A stretch of DNA of 64,000 nucleotides from Halorhodospira abdelmalekii (GTDB lineage Bacteria; Pseudomonadota; Gammaproteobacteria; Nitrococcales; Halorhodospiraceae), in NCBI RefSeq assembly GCF_016583625.1, contig NZ_NRRN01000012.1, positions 1 through 64,000 of the forward strand. The letters are read 5' to 3'. Position numbers and translations under genes: made by a program. This document shows, in pieces, positions 43,344 to 51,171 of the stretch. Numbering within the stretch: position 1 is the first letter of the stretch; each line of letters starts with the position of its first letter. The notes under the pieces were generated by a model that was given only the letters and a program-made list of their open reading frames with translations, searched no databases and was not told where the DNA came from.

Positions 43344-45422
43344 ATGAGCCACTGTTACTTCTCTGCAACCGCTTTGAGGGCGCGCAGCGCCCTCCGGCTT
43401 GTGTTGCCACTTGGGCTGTTGTTGGGCATCGGGTTGTTCACCTCGGCCTGTTCCGACGGTACAGCGCGCGCCGCCCCGACCGCCGAGTGCAGCGGCTCCC
43501 CGGCGGAGCTCTTCAGCGAAGCGCTGGAGGCGGCCCGCGCCGATCGTTGGCAGCGGGTCGCCCGCATTGAGCCTTGCCTCGGTGAGGCGCACCCGCTAAC
43601 GGCCTACATCGACTTCCACCGCCTGCGCACCGCCTTGCCCGATATCGAACCGGCAGCCATTCATCGCTATCAGGCGCGCTACGACGACACCCCACTTCCC
43701 GACGTGATCGAGCGAGTTGCCATCGACCGCTACGCTCGCGCCGGTCGCCACCGCGCGCTGCTTGAGTTGCGCGATACTCCGCCGAGCCGTGTCCAATTGC
43801 GCTGCCAGTGGCTCTACGCGCAGTTCCGCGAGGGTGACCGCGAAGCGGCACTAAAAACCGCCTCAGAGCTGTGGTTTTGGGGGCGCTCACGGCCGGCGGC
43901 ATGCGATCCGCTCTTCGATGCCGCACGCGCGGCGGGGCTTATCGATGCAGAGGCCATCTGGGAACGTCTACAGTTGTCGTTCCGCAGCAACGAGGCCGGC
44001 ATGATGCGCTACTTGACTCGGCTGCTGGGTGAATACGAGGGGGCGCGGGCTCGCGCCCTAGAGCGCGGGGGGGTCTGGCTGCAACGCCTGCACAGCCGCC
44101 CTGAGCGCATCAATGAGGTGCCTAGCGAGTTGCCGCCAGCCATCCGCGATGCCCTCTTGGCCGCAGCACTCTACCGGATGGCCCACACCGATACCGCCGC
44201 CGCCCTTGAGCTCTACCAGGCGCACCAAGAGCAGGCGGAGCGGCTTGCCCCGGAAGTCCACTACGAACTGACCGATCGCCTGGCCTGGTATTCGGTGATC
44301 CGCGATATCTCGGCCAATCGCACCTGGCTCGATGCCTATCTGCACCACCGTGACGACGCCGAACTGCTCGAACACCGTATCCGCCGCGCCGTTATTGAGC
44401 AAGATTGGGCAGCGGTCTTGACCTGGATTGACCGGCTCCCAGCTGAGCAACAGGCCGCGGCCCGCTGGCAGTACTGGCGGGGACGCGCTTACGCACAGCT
44501 CGATGAGCCACAGCGCCGCGATTACGCCTTTCAGGCAGCCGCCGCCCAACGTCACTTCTGGGGGGCGCTAGCCGCCGCTCACCTCGGCATCGGCTACACG
44601 CCGCCTGGACTCAATCCACTGCCGGCGGAAAAGGCACCAGAGCCGTTGCCCCCGAGCGCTGCCCTGCGCCGCATTCAACTACTGATCGAGGCCGGTGAGT
44701 TTCGCCTCGCCGACGATGAGTGGTCGCTGCTGCTGCGCAACGCCAGTGACGCGACTGAGAAACGCCGACTCGCCGCCCAGGCCCACACTCACGGTTGGTA
44801 CAGCCTAGCCATCCGGGCCGCCGCCACAGCGCGCGCCTTCGACGTATTGGAGTGGCGGTTCCCTTTCGCCTTTCGCGACGAGATCACGCGCGCCGCTGAG
44901 CGCTTCGACCTCGACCCCTACTTGCTGATGGCGATCGCCCGGCGAGAGTCGGCCTTCAATCCGCACGCTGTCTCTGGCGCCGGAGCAGCCGGACTGTTGC
45001 AGCTCATGCCAGCGACCGCACGGCAAGTCGCCGGCTGGACCGGCCACACCCCGCTGCAGCGCGACGACCTGTTCGAGCCGTCGCTCAACGCCCTGCTCGG
45101 CGCAGCCTACTTCGAGCACCTGCTCAAGCGCTTCGATGGCAACCCCATCCTCGCCTTAGCGGCGTACAACGCCGGATCGGGCCGTGTTAATCAGTGGCTC
45201 GCTAACGCCGACCTGCCCTTCGATGTCTGGATTGAGGCCGTACCTTTTCGCGAGACCCGCAACTACATCCAGTATGTGCTGATCTATCGTTTGCTCTTCG
45301 CTGAGCTCGGGGCACACCACAGCGAGGAGGAAAATCTTTCCGCTGAAGCGCTCGCACGCTTCGTCTGTCAACTTGCTACGCCGCTTCCCCACCCCGCTGG
45401 CCTACATGAGCGCTGCGAGTAG
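43344..45422 (+). CDS. slt: Soluble lytic murein transglycosylase
   Basis: Cleaves the glycan strands of peptidoglycan in the periplasm. The 692-residue product has an N-terminal signal (hydrophobic LVLPLGLLLGIGLFTSAC, where the final Cys could make it a lipoprotein) and a long helical doughnut domain. The C-terminal SLT domain begins near residue 525, with the catalytic glutamate in IARRESAFNPHAVSGAGAAG, then LLQLMPATARQVAG and the LALAAYNAGSGRVNQW motif. The length matches Slt70 of E. coli. It lies 42 bases after the transporter gene. Confidence 0.94.
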   Translation: MSHCYFSATALRARSALRLVLPLGLLLGIGLFTSACSDGTARAAPTAECSGSPAELFSEALEAARADRWQRVARIEPCLGEAHPLTAYIDFHRLRTALPDIEPAAIHRYQARYDDTPLPDVIERVAIDRYARAGRHRALLELRDTPPSRVQLRCQWLYAQFREGDREAALKTASELWFWGRSRPAACDPLFDAARAAGLIDAEAIWERLQLSFRSNEAGMMRYLTRLLGEYEGARARALERGGVWLQRLHSRPERINEVPSELPPAIRDALLAAALYRMAHTDTAAALELYQAHQEQAERLAPEVHYELTDRLAWYSVIRDISANRTWLDAYLHHRDDAELLEHRIRRAVIEQDWAAVLTWIDRLPAEQQAAARWQYWRGRAYAQLDEPQRRDYAFQAAAAQRHFWGALAAAHLGIGYTPPGLNPLPAEKAPEPLPPSAALRRIQLLIEAGEFRLADDEWSLLLRNASDATEKRRLAAQAHTHGWYSLAIRAAATARAFDVLEWRFPFAFRDEITRAAERFDLDPYLLMAIARRESAFNPHAVSGAGAAGLLQLMPATARQVAGWTGHTPLQRDDLFEPSLNALLGAAYFEHLLKRFDGNPILALAAYNAGSGRVNQWLANADLPFDVWIEAVPFRETRNYIQYVLIYRLLFAELGAHHSEEENLSAEALARFVCQLATPLPHPAGLHERCE

Positions 45423-45475
45423 CCACCGCACCGATTTTGACCAACCGGTGCGAAAAAGCCCCATCCTTATGATAG

Positions 45476-45493
45476 AAAAAAAAAGGGGGGGGG
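45476..45493. repeat. A9-G9 homopolymer tract
   Basis: Nine A residues followed directly by nine G residues, 54 bases after the slt stop. Such tracts slip in replication and are often misread in sequencing. It is not inside a gene that I can support. Confidence 0.95.
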
Positions 45494-45551
45494 AGAACGC
45501 TGCGCCCGAACGTGTAAAAAACCGGGCGAGACAAGAGAGCGCCCCTCCCAA

Positions 45552-45585
45552 GAGAAAGCGCCGCTGCCGAAACCGGCAGCGGCGC
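45552..45585 (-). terminator. Terminator of the leftward microprotein gene
   Basis: A perfect 12-bp stem (gcgccgctgccg / cggcagcggcgc) with a 4-base loop. On the minus strand it is followed by tttctctt. It lies 32 bases downstream of the microprotein stop at 45618, so that gene is probably a one-gene unit. Confidence 0.8.
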
Positions 45586-45617
45586 CGTACCTACTCGTTG
45601 CGACTACGATCCGCCGC

Positions 45618-45707
45618 TTAACGCCAGCGCTTGAGCACTGGGATAGCGCCCGCGATCAAGGCCAGAATCGCCAGCGTCACGAGCCAAGAGATATCAGCCG
45701 TTTCCAT
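45618..45707 (-). CDS. Microprotein, 29 residues, one transmembrane helix
   Basis: A short reading frame with a strong ribosome site (aaggaggt, 6 bases before the ATG) and its own terminator. The product begins METADISWL and ends with a hydrophobic helix and a basic tail, AGAIPVLKRWR. The helix covers most of the protein. It is clearly similar to the microprotein on the other strand (46103-46198): both have a W near residue 8, a helix with ALALIGGA or ALIAGA, then P, two hydrophobic residues and a basic KxW tail. I do not recognise the family. It may be an accessory subunit of a membrane complex. Confidence 0.75.
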   Translation of the reverse strand: METADISWLVTLAILALIAGAIPVLKRWR

Positions 45708-45865
45708 ATGCACCTCCTTCGTCATCAGTATTCAGTGCATGTGCTACACGCAACCGCGCGCGCACGGTGGTGTCGTGTACATGCGCCGTTGGCGTATCCA
45801 GCATGCCAGATGCGAGGCCAGAGACCGACCAAGGCACCGACACACTATGCATGGTGACACGTTTG

Positions 45866-45881
45866 ACACCGCAAGCGGTGT
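45866..45881. promoter_or_regulatory. Operator-like palindrome
   Basis: Perfect inverted repeat acaccgc-aa-gcggtgt, in the middle of the region between the two microprotein genes. The form fits a dimeric repressor or activator site. No regulator is known. Confidence 0.4.
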
Positions 45882-45960
45882 GCGGCATATGCGCCTACTC
45901 AACACCGTAGCGCCGATTTTTGCTACCACTCCCCCGAATGAGCGGTTATGCCGCACACCG
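45876..45960. repeat. 14-bp inverted repeat, 57-bp spacer
   Basis: The 14-mer cggtgtgcggcata at 45876-45889 is matched exactly by its reverse complement at 45947-45960. The left arm overlaps the palindrome at 45866-45881. It could be paired protein sites, a folded leader RNA or a trace of a small mobile element. No target duplication is visible. Confidence 0.8.
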
Positions 45961-46102
45961 GTCTAGCGCGGAATCGTGTCAACATGCTCCTGTGTCGGCG
46001 ATGCTCATCTTGCCAGGCAAGAGCGGCCGGCATAGCCTATTGCTCGGTTTGGTCACCGTACAGACCTAAAGTAAGAACGAACCCAAGAGAAGGGGGTAGA
46101 TT

Positions 46103-46198
46103 ATGAACGAAGCAGTTTGGCTGATCTGGTTCATGGCGGCTTTGGCCCTCATCGGGGGCGCCCTCCCGATCTTTATCAAGTGGTGGCGCGATTACTGA
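46103..46198 (+). CDS. Microprotein, 31 residues, one transmembrane helix
   Basis: A short reading frame with agggggt 6-7 bases before the ATG. The product begins MNEAVWLIWF, has one hydrophobic helix (about residues 5-25) and ends IKWWRDY. It is a paralogue of the leftward microprotein (45618-45707), with the same W, ALALIGGA-like helix, Pro and KW tail. The tail is probably cytoplasmic, by the positive-inside rule. The two genes are transcribed away from each other from a shared region. The function is unknown; a subunit of a respiratory or photosynthetic complex is one guess. Confidence 0.78.
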   Translation: MNEAVWLIWFMAALALIGGALPIFIKWWRDY

Positions 46199-46221
46199 GT
46201 GAGCGCCTAGACTGCGTGCGT

Positions 46222-46253
46222 CCCGACCGCTGCCGATCCAGGCGCCGGTCGGG
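46222..46253 (+). terminator. Possible terminator of the rightward microprotein gene
   Basis: An 8-bp stem (cccgaccg / cggtcggg) with a 16-base loop, 24 bases after the stop codon. The downstream sequence has only a short T-run. Confidence 0.45.
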
Positions 46254-46300
46254 GCTTGGTTTGCCTTCGCTTCCCCGGTCTCACGCCTGCCTTACCGATC

Positions 46301-46945
46301 TTACCGATCCTCACGCAGCTGCTCGTAAAGGCGGTTGAGCGCCTCCTGCGTCATATACTGCTCACGCAGTTCCGGCTGAGTGAACCCCTCTTCGGTGACT
46401 GCGGTCCGAGCCGCCACCTCGCTGATGATCGCCAGCACTTGCTCTTCGCCGAGCACCATCATCGTGCAGTATTGTTGCGAGCCGTCACGCAGAGTCAGGT
46501 AGGCGCTATGCGCCACCCGTGAGCCAGCAATCCGTTCATTGACGAGGCTGCGCGTAACCTGCTCAAAGAGCTCTCCACCCGGCACCTCCTCTTCACCAGT
46601 CTCTGTCAGCCGCCCGTATCCCTCGGCCATCGACTGGATCTGATTGCCGAGCGCAATACCAAGCTGTTGGCGTGCCTCCAAATTGGCCCGCCCACGATCG
46701 CGACCTAATGTGCCGGTCGCCGAAACACACGCCGAACTCGCCAGACCCTCGTCAGAACTTGGATTCATCACCCAGTGCGGATAACCCCGGGCGTCGATCG
46801 GTGACGCCTCACGACTCGGTGCATCAGCATCACGACCGGCACAACCGCCCAGCACCAAATTTACGCCCAGCGCGACCGCCATCCCGCAACAGGCAAGCAG
46901 TGTCGCACCGCGACGAGGCTGCCCGGCTCGTCTGTTCATCTCCAT
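46301..46945 (-). CDS. LPP20-like lipoprotein
   Basis: A lipoprotein of about 214 residues, likely in the outer membrane. The signal peptide is LLACCGMAVALGVNLVLGGC, with lipobox LGGC near residue 35. The segment YPHWVMNPSSDEGLASSACV and the following helix (RANLEARQQLGIALGNQIQS) fit the LPP20 family, known from Helicobacter and from flagellum-related proteins. I chose the ATG at 46945 since ggag lies 8 bases upstream. The open frame to 47056 has no ribosome site. No flagellar gene is nearby, so the role is open. Confidence 0.82.
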   Translation of the reverse strand: MEMNRRAGQPRRGATLLACCGMAVALGVNLVLGGCAGRDADAPSREASPIDARGYPHWVMNPSSDEGLASSACVSATGTLGRDRGRANLEARQQLGIALGNQIQSMAEGYGRLTETGEEEVPGGELFEQVTRSLVNERIAGSRVAHSAYLTLRDGSQQYCTMMVLGEEQVLAIISEVAARTAVTEEGFTQPELREQYMTQEALNRLYEQLREDR

Positions 46946-47080
46946 ACTCGATCTCCCTTGCACGACCCGCTGGCCCACCGGATGCGATTCCTGATAGCCA
47001 TTGTGCCCGCCTCGCTGGTAGTATTCCGATGAGTACTCGGGAGTTGACCCGCCCATGCACCGAGCTGGCCGCTACCAGCG

Positions 47081-47848
47081 ATGATGATGAAATCGGTTAC
47101 CGAAGTCTACGCCACATTCGCCTTCATTCTCGCGCTCGCCCTTTTCGTTCCTCCCGTCGCCTGCGCCTATACCGCATCAGCAGCGGGAGGCCCCCTTCAT
47201 GGTGACTATAGCCAACACACCGGCCATGACGACGGCCACTCTGGTGCCTCCGGCGGTTATAGCAGCAATTATGGCGAGCCGGCCCCGCTGCGCGCGCGCG
47301 CGCCCCTTAGCCGAGACCGACTTGAGATCGCCCCTGGTGTCACGATCGATGAGACCGAGCACTGGGCTTTGATCGATCTGCGCGAACGCGCCATTGCCCT
47401 GATCCGGGGCGACCGAGTCGTTGAGCGGCTTGGCCCGGTCACCATCGGTCAACGCGGAGCGGCCGAAGTGCGCGAACGGGGAAGCCTGCAGAGCCCCCTC
47501 GGCGTCTTCCGGGTCATCGGCTTTAACCCGGAGAGCGAGTACCATATCTTTATCCACCTCTCTTACCCCGAGGTTGAACACATGCTGATCGGCTATCGGC
47601 GCGGCTGGGTCTCCGAGGCCACCTTGCAACGCTATCTGGCGGCGCGGCGTGCTGGCGAGATCCCGCTTCAGGATACGCCGCTCGGCGGCCAAATCGGCAT
47701 CCACGGTACCGGCGCTGAGAGGCAGCGCCTCGCCCGTCACGCCCAGCAAATCGACTGGACCTACGGCTGCTATGCGGTCAGCGATGCGCAGATTGAGCGC
47801 ATTGCCGACTTTCTTGAGGTCGGTGCCCCGGTCGTGGTAATCGACTGA
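47081..47848 (+). CDS. Exported L,D-transpeptidase (YkuD domain)
   Basis: A periplasmic enzyme that may form 3-3 crosslinks or attach proteins to peptidoglycan. It has a signal peptide (residues about 1-29, with cleavage near VACA). A His/Gly/Ser-rich linker follows (about residues 35-70), then a YkuD domain. The catalytic motif is HGTG followed by WTYGCYAVSDAQIERI, with the nucleophilic cysteine. The 255-residue length is normal. It is divergent from the LPP20-like gene, with 135 bases between the starts. Confidence 0.88.
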   Translation: MMMKSVTEVYATFAFILALALFVPPVACAYTASAAGGPLHGDYSQHTGHDDGHSGASGGYSSNYGEPAPLRARAPLSRDRLEIAPGVTIDETEHWALIDLRERAIALIRGDRVVERLGPVTIGQRGAAEVRERGSLQSPLGVFRVIGFNPESEYHIFIHLSYPEVEHMLIGYRRGWVSEATLQRYLAARRAGEIPLQDTPLGGQIGIHGTGAERQRLARHAQQIDWTYGCYAVSDAQIERIADFLEVGAPVVVID

Positions 47849-47970
47849 AGAGAGAGACTGCGATGCCGGCCCCGCTTCGCCGTTGCACGTGCCGGAGCCG
47901 CTGCGCAGATCGAGTGATCTCGCGCAAAGCGTGGCACAGCCGCCCGCTTACATACTAACCTTGGTCCGAT

Positions 47971-48030
47971 GATCCAAGACAACGACCCAAGACAAAGACA
48001 GGCTAATCCAGGGCGGGCTGATCCAAGACA
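47971..48030. repeat. Three short gatccaagac repeats
   Basis: The 10-mer ga(t/c)ccaagac occurs at 47971, 47984 and 48020, in the 215-base gap before the WecA-type gene. The spacing is irregular. It may be binding sites or chance. Confidence 0.55.
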
Positions 48031-48063
48031 GGCACTCTGGCTGATGACGATGGAGCTCTTTTC

Positions 48064-49131
48064 GTGATTATCGCTCAGGTCTTTTTGGCCTTTGCCTGCA
48101 CAGCGATTCTGCTGCTGCTGTTTCGCCGGCCGGCTATCGAAGCAGGCCTAGTCGATCGTCCCTGTGCGCGCAAACGGCACGGCCGGGTGGTACCGCTTAT
48201 CGGCGGTCTGTGCATCTTGTTCGGCTTCTTTATCGCGCTGCTACCCTCGGAGTTCGGGCTGCGCCCCTTCGAGGCCCTATTTACCAGCATGACGATGTTG
48301 CTCGTTGTGGGGGTCGTTGATGATCTCATCGATATCGAGGCGCGCATTAAACTGTTCTTTCAGGTCGCTGCAGCGCTGCTGATTACTCTGTGGGGAGGAC
48401 TGCTGGTCAGTGATCTTGGCTGGTTGCTCGGACCGATGCTCCCGCTTGAGCTCGGCTGGCTGGCTCTACCGTTCACCGTTCTCTGCATCGTTGGGCTGAT
48501 CAACGCCGTTAATATGTTCGACGGACTCGACGGCTTAGCCGGCGGCAGTGTAGCGATCGCCCTAGCTTGGCTCGCCCTCGCTGGCTTTCTCGGAGGCGGC
48601 GAGAAGTGGCCGATTCTGGCCCTGTTGCTCTGCGCAGCGATCTGCGCCTTTTTGGTCTTCAATGCGCGCAATCCCTGGCGACGCCGCGCTGCCTCATTCC
48701 TTGGCGACTCCGGCAGTATGATGCTCGGCGTTGCGCTGGCGTGGTTTGCCCTGGAGGCCGGCAGCGGCGCAACAGCTGTCCTCCCTCCGATCACGGTAGC
48801 GTGGATCCTCGCACTCCCCGTGCTTGATGCCTTGATCCTGTTCGGTCGCCGGCTGGTGCGTCGGCGCAGCCCTTTCAAGGCGGATCGTGAGCACCTGCAC
48901 CACACGTTGACACGCGCCGGTCTTTCCCACGGTCAAATCGTTGCCTTGCTGCTGAGCGTTGGCGCCTTGTGGGGCGGCATTGGCTTTGCGGGGGCGTGGT
49001 TCGAGGTCCCCGAGAAGTGGCTAGCAACCGGTCTGCTCGCGGTCGCGTTGATGCACACCCTGATCCACGTCCGGGCCTGGCGCTTTGCCGCTTTTTTACG
49101 GCGCTACTCACGACGCAGCGGGGGGCGTTAG
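48064..49131 (+). CDS. wecA: Undecaprenyl-phosphate N-acetylglucosaminyl 1-phosphate transferase (WecA type)
   Basis: An inner-membrane enzyme that moves a sugar 1-phosphate to undecaprenyl phosphate, the first step for O-antigen or a capsule. The 355-residue product has about eleven helices and the family motifs VGVVDDLIDI, NAVNMFDGLDGLAGG, FLGDSGSMMLG and the histidine block DREHLHHTLTRAG. The start is a GTG with a ggag site 8 bases upstream. The Wzz-like protein follows downstream, which supports a polysaccharide role. The sugar could also be another N-acetylhexosamine. Confidence 0.9.
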   Translation: MIIAQVFLAFACTAILLLLFRRPAIEAGLVDRPCARKRHGRVVPLIGGLCILFGFFIALLPSEFGLRPFEALFTSMTMLLVVGVVDDLIDIEARIKLFFQVAAALLITLWGGLLVSDLGWLLGPMLPLELGWLALPFTVLCIVGLINAVNMFDGLDGLAGGSVAIALAWLALAGFLGGGEKWPILALLLCAAICAFLVFNARNPWRRRAASFLGDSGSMMLGVALAWFALEAGSGATAVLPPITVAWILALPVLDALILFGRRLVRRRSPFKADREHLHHTLTRAGLSHGQIVALLLSVGALWGGIGFAGAWFEVPEKWLATGLLAVALMHTLIHVRAWRFAAFLRRYSRRSGGR

Positions 49132-49213
49132 CCGGAGCCACACGGGCGTGGCCTCGCCACCGTAAGATGAGTATCATGCCCATTCGATCCTCGACATCGA
49201 TGAAGACTCCCAC

Positions 49214-50299
49214 ATGGCCGAACAGCAACGCGATCAATACCCGCAGGTCCGTCCTCAGGATGCGCGCTTCCCGGAGGAGGCGACGACGGTACGCCACGAC
49301 GATGAGATCAGCCTAGTCGACCTGTGGCTGGCCCTCGTCCGCCAGCGGCGCTGGCTTTTCGGGGTCGCCTTAGCCGTCTTCCTCGCCGGCAGCGGTTATG
49401 CGCTGACCCTGCCGAGCGCCCAGATTGAGTTCGAGACGCTGATTGAACGCAGCACCGCGGAGGACGAACCGCTCCGCAGCGCCGCGCGAGCTCGCGCCGA
49501 ACTGGAGCATCTCATCATTCCTGAGCTGCGGCGCGCGCTGCGTGAGGCAGATCCCGACGGCCGACGTCCGCCTGAGGTCAAGATCTCGACCATCGAACAG
49601 ACTGGCCTACTGCGCCTAAGCAGCACGACCCGGCCGGAGCGTCTAGAGCAGGTCCGGGGGTTGCACGAGGCGGTCTACGAGCACTTCGCCGAGAGCGAAC
49701 AGGCCGTTTTCCAACGCACCCACAGCGAGCTGGAACGCGACCTGAAGCGCGCCCAGAACGAGCTTGCAGAACTCGCCGAGCGCTACGCCGAGCAGCGCGA
49801 ATTGCTGCGTCAGCAGCTCGCCGACACGCAGAAATCTCTGCAAGACCTGCTTACCGAACGCGGCCAGCTGCTGTCACAGCGTGATGCGCTACGCGAGGAG
49901 GAGGCCGACCCCGGTACGGAGGCCGCAACGCTGGCCCAACGGCAGCGCGATCTACAGCGTGACTTGCGTGAAAATCGCGAGGAACGCGAGACCCAGCGAG
50001 CCGATCTGCGCGGTCTGGAGCGCGATTTGCACGAACTCCACAAACAGCAACGCAGTGGAGAGCGCGAGCTGACGGCACTCATCGACCGGTTGGAGGATCG
50101 TCTCGACCGTTTCGAGGAGGCCAGCCTGATCGATCTGGCCACTGAGGGTGAGACGGAAGGCAGCCGTCGCAACCTCATTATCGCACTCTCTGCCGTGCTC
50201 GGCCTGATGCTCGGCCTCTTCGCTGCCTTCTTCCGCCAGTTCCTCGAACACGTCAGGGAGGTCACGGGATCGACATCAGCGACCTCCCCGGAAACGTAA
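49214..50299 (+). CDS. Wzz-like polysaccharide chain-length protein
   Basis: A polysaccharide co-polymerase of the inner membrane. The 361-residue product has the N-terminal domain with SLVDLWLALVRQRRWLFGVA, the first transmembrane helix (about residues 47-65), a long periplasmic coiled coil rich in Glu, Arg and Gln (about 140-300), and a second helix near residues 321-341 (NLIIALSAVLGLMLGLFAAF). The family's Pro-rich motif before the second helix is not obvious. It lies 82 bases after wecA. Confidence 0.85.
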   Translation: MAEQQRDQYPQVRPQDARFPEEATTVRHDDEISLVDLWLALVRQRRWLFGVALAVFLAGSGYALTLPSAQIEFETLIERSTAEDEPLRSAARARAELEHLIIPELRRALREADPDGRRPPEVKISTIEQTGLLRLSSTTRPERLEQVRGLHEAVYEHFAESEQAVFQRTHSELERDLKRAQNELAELAERYAEQRELLRQQLADTQKSLQDLLTERGQLLSQRDALREEEADPGTEAATLAQRQRDLQRDLRENREERETQRADLRGLERDLHELHKQQRSGERELTALIDRLEDRLDRFEEASLIDLATEGETEGSRRNLIIALSAVLGLMLGLFAAFFRQFLEHVREVTGSTSATSPET

Positions 50300-50342
50300 T
50301 CCGGGGGCCGACGGCCACACTGCACAAGGGAGCGATATCATC

Positions 50343-51110
50343 GTGACGGAGAAGAATACAATCAGCGCCGACTACACCGCGGCACCCGGCTCCTTTCGTG
50401 GGCGCGTTGTCCTGGTGACTGGCGCCGCCGGCGGCATCGGCAATGCAGTTTGCCGACAGCTGGCAGCCGCCGGCGCGACGCTCGTTCTACTTGATAAGGA
50501 GATTAAGCCGCTGGAGCGGCTGTATGACCGGATCATTGAGGCCGGCGACCCGGAGCCGGCGATCTACCCGATGAACCTTGAGGGGGCGAGCTTCGATCAC
50601 TTCCCTGAGGTCGGACAGCGGATCCACGCCGAACTCGGCCGGCTCGATGCCCTACTCCACGCCGCCGCGGCCCTCGGTAAGCCGGCACCGCTTGAGCTCT
50701 ACGATGTCGAGGCGTGGTACCGGACCCTCCAGGTCAATCTTAACGCCCCCTTCATGCTCACACGCGCCTGCCTGCCGCTGCTGCGCCAGGCCGATCAGAG
50801 CGCGGTGCTCTTTACCTCCGATCACGGCGGGCGCTACGGAGCCCCTTACGGCGGCGCCTACGCCGTTGCCAACGCCGGCATCGAGGGGATGATGCGCGTC
50901 CTCGCTGCCGAGATGGCCGACACCACTACGGTTCGCGTCAACAGCCTCGATCCCGGCGTGGTTGGCACCGCGCTGCGCGCCCAAGCCTTCCCGTTCGAAA
51001 ATCCATTCGAACTGAGACGCCCCGAACAGGTTGCCGGGGCCTTTGTACGGCTGCTCGGCCCAGACGGACGCGAGTTCCACGGCCAGGCCTTGACCATCGC
51101 CGAGCATTGA
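50343..51110 (+). CDS. YciK-like short-chain dehydrogenase
   Basis: An SDR of 255 residues, NAD(P)-dependent, substrate unknown. It has the cofactor motif VTGAAGGIGNAVC near residue 25 and an AYAVANAG segment at the active site, where the YxxxK lysine position appears as Asn. The pattern MNLEGASFDHF and NLNAPFMLTRACLPLL matches YciK as I remember it. In Pseudomonas yciK follows ubiG and mupP; here it lies about 14 kb away, after the Wzz-like gene. The start is a GTG at 50343. The Lys-to-Asn change deserves checking against an alignment. Confidence 0.82.
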   Translation: MTEKNTISADYTAAPGSFRGRVVLVTGAAGGIGNAVCRQLAAAGATLVLLDKEIKPLERLYDRIIEAGDPEPAIYPMNLEGASFDHFPEVGQRIHAELGRLDALLHAAAALGKPAPLELYDVEAWYRTLQVNLNAPFMLTRACLPLLRQADQSAVLFTSDHGGRYGAPYGGAYAVANAGIEGMMRVLAAEMADTTTVRVNSLDPGVVGTALRAQAFPFENPFELRRPEQVAGAFVRLLGPDGREFHGQALTIAEH

Positions 51111-51171
51111 GCCGTTGCCTCACCCCGCCGCAGCAGCACCGGCGACGCGACTAGAACACTAGAATAAGGAA

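Larger units (their letters stand above)
45708..46102. promoter_or_regulatory. Divergent control region of two microprotein genes
   Basis: About 395 bases without a convincing gene, less GC-rich than its surroundings. It must hold both promoters. It contains a palindrome with a 7-bp arm (45866-45881) and a 14-bp inverted repeat (45876-45889 and 45947-45960). Confidence 0.55.

Noticed and set aside
45876-45960. Terminal inverted repeats of a small mobile element
   Set aside because: The enclosed sequence is only 57 bases and no target duplication is visible. A regulatory role is the simpler view.
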